Assembly: GCA_018823285.1 (NCBI GenBank)
Contig: JAHJIQ010000030.1
Span: 62,001 to 126,000 of the forward strand
From: Pseudomonadota bacterium
GTDB lineage: Bacteria; Desulfobacterota; Desulfobulbia; Desulfobulbales; JAGXFP01
Reading direction: 5' to 3'
Length of the DNA stretch: 64,000 nt
Numbering within the stretch: position 1 is the first letter of the stretch; each line of letters opens with the position of its first letter. Below the pieces are notes generated by a model, which worked only from the letters and a program-made list of their open reading frames with translations, was not told the origin of the DNA and did no database searches. Shown here one piece after another: positions 59,472 to 64,000 of this stretch. A program made the position numbers and the translations under genes.

Positions 59472-61310
59472 ATGGTGACAAACGTGAAAAGCTCTCCTCA
59501 TGAAACAATCCCGGCCATGTTCACCGAACAGGTTGCCCGATTCGGTGATCGGACCGCGGTGCTGTATAAACCGGCGGATCAGTACCGGACGATCTCCTGG
59601 AACGAACTTGCCCGAATGGTCAGGGAGGTCGCCTGCGGTCTGGTCGGACTGGGGGTGAAGGTTGGGGACCGGGTGGCGATCATGTCCTACAACCGGCCGG
59701 AATGGCTGGTCGCCGATCTAGCCATCATGAGCGCCGGGGGGGTGACGGTCCCCATCTATCACACCAGTTCCCGGAAGGAGGCCGATTATATCCTGGACAA
59801 GGCGGGGGTCGATGTCGCCTTTGTCGCCCGTTCCGAGAAGGCGGAGATGCTCACCACCTGTGATGCGGCAATAAAGAACATTATTTCCCTTGACCCGGTG
59901 GGGATCGGTTCGGCGGGCAGCTGTGCGCTTGATTACGATATCCTTCGTCTCAAGGGCCGGGAGATCCTCGAAAATGGCGGCAGTGAAGAACTTGCGGCAA
60001 GAAAAGCCGCCATCGGGCCCGACCAGTGCGCGACCATCATCTTCACTTCAGGGACCACCGGCAGTCCGAAGGGGGTGATGCTCTCCCACCGGAACATTCT
60101 TGCCAACGCCCAGGCCGCCCTGGAAGCGCAACCGGTTGGGCCGGACGACACCTTCCTCTCATTTCTGCCCCTGAGTCATTCTTTCGAACGGACCGCCGGG
60201 CAGTTTTTAATGCTCGTCTCCGGCGCGGTCACCGCCTACGCCCAGTCGATCCGGGTCGTTGCCGACAATATCCAGGAGGTGCGTCCGACCATCATGCTCG
60301 GGGTGCCGCGATTTTATGAAAAACTGTATGCCCGGATCATGGACGGGGTGAACAGCGCGCCGCGCCTGCGGCAGAAGATTTTCCACTGGGCCATGGCAAC
60401 GGGGCGGCAGATGCTGGAAGTTGCCGGTGGCGGGGGGGCGGGAGTTTTTCTCAGGCTGAAGCATCGGCTTGCCGAGCGGCTGGTTTTCAGTAAGTTAAAA
60501 GAGCGGTTGGGCGGCAGGCTTAAGTTTTTTGTGGCCGGTGGCGCGCCTCTGGCGCAGGAAATTGCGGAATTTTTTCTTGCCGCCGGGGTCCAGGTTCTGG
60601 AGGGCTATGGCCTTACGGAGTATTCACCGGTGATTGCGGTCAACCGGCTGGGTAAAATCAGGCCCGGCACCGTCGGCAACCCCCTGCCGGGGTGCGAGGT
60701 GAAAATCTTTGCCGATGGCGAGATCGGGGTCCGCGGCCCCTCGGTGATGCTCGGCTATTATCACGATCCTGAAGCCACCGCCGGGGTGATCATCGACGGC
60801 TGGCTGATGACCGGAGACCTGGGCGAGCTTGAAGATAATTACCTGAAGATCGTCGACCGCAAGAAGGACATTATCGTCACCTCGGGCGGCAAGAATATTT
60901 CGCCCCAGTATATCGAGAACCTGATCATCACCGACGAATATGTGAGCCAGATCGTGCTATATGGCGATCGGAAGAACTATCTCACGGCCCTGGTGGTCCC
61001 TGATTATGAGCTCTTTGCGGCCAGGGTTCCGGTTGCCGGTCTGAACGGTCTGTCGCCGGAAAAACTGGCGGTTCATCCGGAGATGCACAGTTTTTTGATG
61101 GGGAGGATCATGAAGAAAACAGCAGGACTCGCCCCTTATGAAACGGTCCGTAAGATTCTGGTGTTGCCGGAGCCGCTGACCGAGGAGAAGGGGGAACTCA
61201 CTCCGACTATGAAGATCAAGAGGAAGGCGGTGCTTCGGAAATTCCAGCCGCGGCTTGATGCCTTGTATCTTGAGGATGAAGAGCGAGCACCGCGATCGCG
61301 GTGGCCGTAA
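59472..61310 (+). CDS. fadD: Long-chain acyl-CoA synthetase
   Basis: The 612-residue AMP-forming ligase shows TIIFTSGTTGSPKGVMLSHR (AMP-binding, about 189-208), GYGLTEYSPVIAVN, TGDLGELEDNYLKIVDRKKD and SGGKNISPQYIENLI. Of the ACSL type (AMP-dependent long-chain). It loads the acids onto CoA for the three genes upstream. It starts six bases after the fadJ-type gene. Substrate chain length is inferred from operon context. Confidence 0.88.
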   Translation: MVTNVKSSPHETIPAMFTEQVARFGDRTAVLYKPADQYRTISWNELARMVREVACGLVGLGVKVGDRVAIMSYNRPEWLVADLAIMSAGGVTVPIYHTSSRKEADYILDKAGVDVAFVARSEKAEMLTTCDAAIKNIISLDPVGIGSAGSCALDYDILRLKGREILENGGSEELAARKAAIGPDQCATIIFTSGTTGSPKGVMLSHRNILANAQAALEAQPVGPDDTFLSFLPLSHSFERTAGQFLMLVSGAVTAYAQSIRVVADNIQEVRPTIMLGVPRFYEKLYARIMDGVNSAPRLRQKIFHWAMATGRQMLEVAGGGGAGVFLRLKHRLAERLVFSKLKERLGGRLKFFVAGGAPLAQEIAEFFLAAGVQVLEGYGLTEYSPVIAVNRLGKIRPGTVGNPLPGCEVKIFADGEIGVRGPSVMLGYYHDPEATAGVIIDGWLMTGDLGELEDNYLKIVDRKKDIIVTSGGKNISPQYIENLIITDEYVSQIVLYGDRKNYLTALVVPDYELFAARVPVAGLNGLSPEKLAVHPEMHSFLMGRIMKKTAGLAPYETVRKILVLPEPLTEEKGELTPTMKIKRKAVLRKFQPRLDALYLEDEERAPRSRWP

Positions 61311-61350
61311 AAATTAAGGGTGCCACTCAATTCCGGGTGCAGATTTCTTT

Positions 61351-61507
61351 GCTCTTCGACAGGCTCAGGGTGAGCGGAGTAGCTGTGATTCCTGTCGACC
61401 CGGGTTCGCCGCCTCACCGCGATCCCGCTCAACCCGAGCCAGTCGAAGCCCGCTTATCCCGAGCCAGTCGAAGCCCGCTCATCCTGAGCTTGTCGAAGGA
61501 TCATCCC
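61351..61507. repeat. R3 repeat array
   Basis: CTCTTCGACAGGCTCAGGGT and GAGCGGAG, two copies of GAGCCAGTCGAAGCCCGCT, then ATCCTGAGCTTGTCGAAGGA. Both orientations of the core are present, making several possible hairpins between two convergent genes. Confidence 0.8.
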
Positions 61508-61526
61508 GGGTCTGCTCCGAACCTGA

Positions 61527-62375
61527 TCAGGTTTTGATCAGGGTGCTCCAGCCGCTGACCAGCGCCTCTTTCTGCTCTTTTAGCTTCAGGGCGATCGCTT
61601 TCACCTTGTCATTGTCCAGCCCCAGCACTTTCGGGATCATGATTTTCTGGGGTGTCCCCAGTCCGCCCCAGCCGATCTTCAACTGGATACTCAACGCGTC
61701 TGCGAGGCTGATGGCCGCTGCCGCCTGAGCATGTTCTCCGGCCCGGCTGGGGTTATGATGGTAGCGGATCACCTTGACCGTCATCGGGCTCAGCTGCCAG
61801 CGATGGGCAAGATGGGCGCCGATATCGCTGTGGCCGAGACCATACTTGTCTTCCGCCTCCACCAGGCTGATATTCTCCGCCTTCATCATGCTCAGCAGTT
61901 CCCGCAGCTCATCGGCAAAGTAGAGACAGAAGAGGATCCGGCCGAGATCATGGAGCATGCCCACGGTGAACATCTCATCCGGTTCGAGATCGCTGACCTC
62001 CTGGGCGATCATTTTCGCGCAGGTGGCGACCCCGATCGAATGGAGCCAGATGTCCACGGCATTGAACTCTTCAAAGCCGAGATCGTCACAGAACACACCG
62101 GTCAGGGAAAGGCCGATCACAATGTTCCGGACCTCCTCAAAACCGACGGTGACGATGGCCCGGGAAAGACTGGAGATTTCCTGGGCGGAGCCGTAATAGG
62201 ATGAGTTGGCCATTTTGAGGACCCTGGCGGTCAGGACCGGGTCTTCCTTGATGATGTCTTCGAGCTTCGCGGCGGAAGCGGATACCGAGTCGAGACTGGA
62301 CAGCACGGCCTGCATGGTGTGCGGAATGGTTGGCAGGTCTTCGATCGCATCAAGTCGTTGGGCAAGTGATGGCAT
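61527..62375 (-). CDS. HDOD-domain protein
   Basis: The protein is 282 residues. The HDOD region (about 10-210) shows LPTIPHTMQAVLSSLD, LTARVLKMANSSYYG and VGMLHDLGRILFCLYF. HDOD proteins are HD-fold relatives that have generally lost hydrolase activity and act in signal cascades. A short C-terminal segment (GWGGLGTPQKIMIPKVLGLD) has no partner domain. Usually linked to c-di-GMP or chemotaxis-type regulation; none is adjacent. Confidence 0.88.
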   Translation of the reverse strand: MPSLAQRLDAIEDLPTIPHTMQAVLSSLDSVSASAAKLEDIIKEDPVLTARVLKMANSSYYGSAQEISSLSRAIVTVGFEEVRNIVIGLSLTGVFCDDLGFEEFNAVDIWLHSIGVATCAKMIAQEVSDLEPDEMFTVGMLHDLGRILFCLYFADELRELLSMMKAENISLVEAEDKYGLGHSDIGAHLAHRWQLSPMTVKVIRYHHNPSRAGEHAQAAAAISLADALSIQLKIGWGGLGTPQKIMIPKVLGLDNDKVKAIALKLKEQKEALVSGWSTLIKT

Positions 62376-62673
62376 GTTTTCCTCTTACCAGGCTTTTGGT
62401 CCGGCTGAACTGCCCTTAATCAGGGGCAGGGCCGGAAGATGATGGTTCAACTGATGTTATGTATTGAAAAGATTATATAACGGTGGGCAGGTGAAATGAA
62501 AAAAAAAAATAAGATTCATGTGAATAGGCAGTCCGGAAGGCGGCGGGGTGGGTAAAAACGAATCATATCAACCGGTTATGGATGGGTGGTTTTGAGTCTC
62601 GCTTTCCGGGTATTTCTTCCCCGGCATTCCGGCGCTGTTGTTCCACAGGGGATTCTGCTCTCGGAGGACGTGT

Positions 62674-63153
62674 TCAACGGGGTTCTTTTGATGCATCCTG
62701 GTCAAGAATTTCGCCAAGGGCGCAGGCCGCATCCCCGATCAGCCGGATACAGATTTTGCGTCTGCTTTCCGGGTTGCCGTAATACTCTTTTGCCGCTTCC
62801 CTGTCCTGCCAGTTCACCTGGGCGATGTCCCGGCAGTTTGTACTGGCAAACTCTTCGCAGAGGGTGTTGAACTTCTGCATGAATTTTCCGGAAAGCGACC
62901 ACATTCTGGGGTCTTCCTTTCCTTCGAGGTTCCCCCGGCTGTACATGCTGGAAATAAAAGCGACCCCGCCGAGCATGATGCCGCAGGGGCCGCCGCTGCC
63001 GGCCAGGCCACCGCCGAAAGCGCCGACCGCCTTCACTGCTTCCTCACTGATTTTTCCGATCTTTTCCTGGCCGACCGCCAGCATCACCTGGCTTCAATGA
63101 AGCCGCCGGGTAAAAAGTTCAATCGCCTTCTGCTGCATTTCCTCTGGAGTCAT
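62674..63153 (-). CDS. C-GCAxxG-C-C family protein with selenocysteine (UGA) at the first redox position
   Basis: From ATG 63153, MTPEEMQQKAIELFTRRLH is followed by TGA (63096-63094) and SQVMLAVGQEKIGKIS in the same frame. Family members have Cys at that spot (the -CSQ- or -CAQ- motif), so the TGA is best read as Sec; the family is known to include selenoproteins. Downstream are GGGLAGSGGPCGIMLGGVAF, FNTLCEEFASTNCRDI and RKICIRLIGDAACALGE, which supply the remaining Cys. The 159-residue length with Sec fits. AAGGTG precedes the ATG. A truncated start at 63087 would lose the helix and the first redox site. Confidence 0.82.
63067..63081 (-). promoter_or_regulatory. SECIS-like hairpin of the C-GCAxxG-C-C gene
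   Basis: CTGGC pairs with GCCAG around a GGTCG loop, which starts 18 bases after the TGA. The loop is nearly the GGUCU loop of the E. coli fdhF SECIS. Confidence 0.7.
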
Positions 63154-63328
63154 CCTGCACCTTCCGGTTGCGCTGTTGGATATCATGAAACCACCCGGCT
63201 GTTTTCAAGGCTTCGGGTGGAACCATCCTTGATTTTGCGCAGTGTAATAGTTTCAGAAAACTTCACAAGACAAAATGGAATTTCAGCGGCCTCAATCCGG
63301 GGATTTCGATCGATTCCCGATACCCTGC

Positions 63329-63376
63329 CGTGAGCGTTCGAGAGCGGCACCGATGCAGATAGCGAGCCGGCGAGAT
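63329..63376. repeat. Interspersed repeat R4
   Basis: CCGTGAGCGTTCGAGAGCGG then CACCGATGCAGATAGCGAGC and CGGCGAGA. Second copy of the 28761 element. Confidence 0.8.
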
Positions 63377-63424
63377 CCCCTGAGCTGATGAATCGCGCGG
63401 AGCCGTCACGGATTCAGGGATACC

Positions 63425-64000
63425 TTAACCGTAGGTAGGGGGTTCAAGATCATATTTCTTGATCCGGTAACCGATCTGGCGTTGGGTGATCCCGAGCTCT
63501 CTGGCGGCTCGTGCCCTCACCCAGCCATGCCTTTTGAGGGCCGCCTCAACTTCCTGTTTTTCGAGGTCTTCAAGGCGGGGTGGTCTGTTCTCCTGCGGGG
63601 CGGGCGCCGGCCCGACCGGTTCAGTCGGGAGATTCGGCGGCAGGCTTTTTTCACTGAACGTCTCCTCCAGCATATAGGAGGGAAGGGCGTCGGGAGCGAC
63701 CGGTTTGTTGTCGGCCATGATCACCAGTCTTTCCACCAGATTCTGCAGTTCCCGGACATTTCCCGGCCAGGGGTAGCGGACCAGAACATCGATGGTCTGT
63801 TTGCTGAATTTGACCTTGCGGTCGTTGATCCTGTTACTCTCCTCGATAAAATGATCAAGCAGCAGCAGGATGTCTTCGCGTCTTTCCCGTAAAGCAGGGA
63901 GGACGATCGGCACCACGTTCAACCGGTAGAAGAGGTCTTCGCGAAAGGTTTTCCGGGCGACTTCCTGTTCCAGGCTCCGGTTGGTGGCGGCGATGATTCT
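63425..64000 (-). CDS. Sigma-54-dependent activator, C-terminal part
   Basis: The gene enters from the right edge of the window; its start is not seen. Visible are RIIAATNRSLEQEV, FREDLFYRLNVVPIVLPALR and YPWPGNVRELQNLVERLVI of the AAA+ domain, a Pro-rich linker (about 40 residues), and a Fis-type HTH ending ARAARELGITQRQIGYRIKK. This last motif is NifA-like. The sensor domain lies outside. Confidence 0.93.
   Translation of the reverse strand, partial: RIIAATNRSLEQEVARKTFREDLFYRLNVVPIVLPALRERREDILLLLDHFIEESNRINDRKVKFSKQTIDVLVRYPWPGNVRELQNLVERLVIMADNKPVAPDALPSYMLEETFSEKSLPPNLPTEPVGPAPAPQENRPPRLEDLEKQEVEAALKRHGWVRARAARELGITQRQIGYRIKKYDLEPPTYG

Overview
The window reads as chromosome of a Gram-negative anaerobe of the Desulfobacterota (former Deltaproteobacteria), most likely near Desulfobulbales. 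The order is an inference from gene content. Supporting points are two-subunit pyruvate carboxylase, a small siroheme sulfite reductase, rubredoxin, outer-membrane porins, LPS (Kdo-type) genes, a ybaB-recR neighbourhood, and two apparent selenocysteine genes of types I associate with this phylum. Base composition looks moderately GC-rich, with AT-rich accessory patches.

Layout. 0-5 kb: 3' end of recD, then pycA-pycB. 5-11 kb: glycogen-binding protein, tRNA-Ser, DUF296/PPC protein, darP, iron alcohol dehydrogenase, kdnA, rsmJ, kdsB. The kdnA-kdsB set points to 8-amino-Kdo in the LPS core. 11-18 kb: long CofD/YvcK-type protein, prmA-like methyltransferase, queE, queD, a DUF1015 protein, a TrmN6-type methyltransferase. 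18-29 kb is the accessory part: a YcaO-TPR fusion, an FG-GAP surface protein, two porins, interspersed repeats, and a strip of small toxin-antitoxin modules. In that strip one toxin has an in-frame stop, one is reduced to its C-terminus, one antitoxin is an orphan, and one vapBC pair is intact. 29-34 kb: radical SAM protein, small sulfite reductase, ung, lipoprotein, tadA. 34-46 kb is the conserved information-processing block: tRNA-Ser, SRP RNA, dnaX-ybaB-recR, tRNA-Val, thrS-infC-rpmI-rplT-pheS-pheT-ihfA-merR, tRNA-Pro. 46-54 kb: TolB/FGE fusion, a putative selenocysteine peptide, rpoH, a CopA-barrel fusion, DUF309, rubredoxin, patatin. 54-61 kb: a complete fatty-acid beta-oxidation operon (acyl-CoA dehydrogenase, thiolase, FadJ-type protein, acyl-CoA ligase). 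61-64 kb: HDOD protein, a C-GCAxxG-C-C selenoprotein, and the C-terminal part of a sigma-54 activator.

The most interesting signals are translational. A 58-residue ORF on the minus strand near 47.6 kb ends at a UGA. If read through, it gives two Gly-Sec-Ser motifs, each UGA followed at the right distance by a SECIS-like hairpin. It resembles the SbtA-type thio(seleno)oxazole RiPP precursors. A second gene at 63.1 kb has UGA exactly where its family has its first redox Cys, with a hairpin whose loop resembles that of E. coli fdhF. infC appears to use the rare AUU start, and dnaX carries an A9 slippery tract with an immediate stop in the -1 frame.

No CRISPR array, prophage, transposase or rRNA gene was seen. 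At least five families of short interspersed repeats occupy most gaps in the accessory part.
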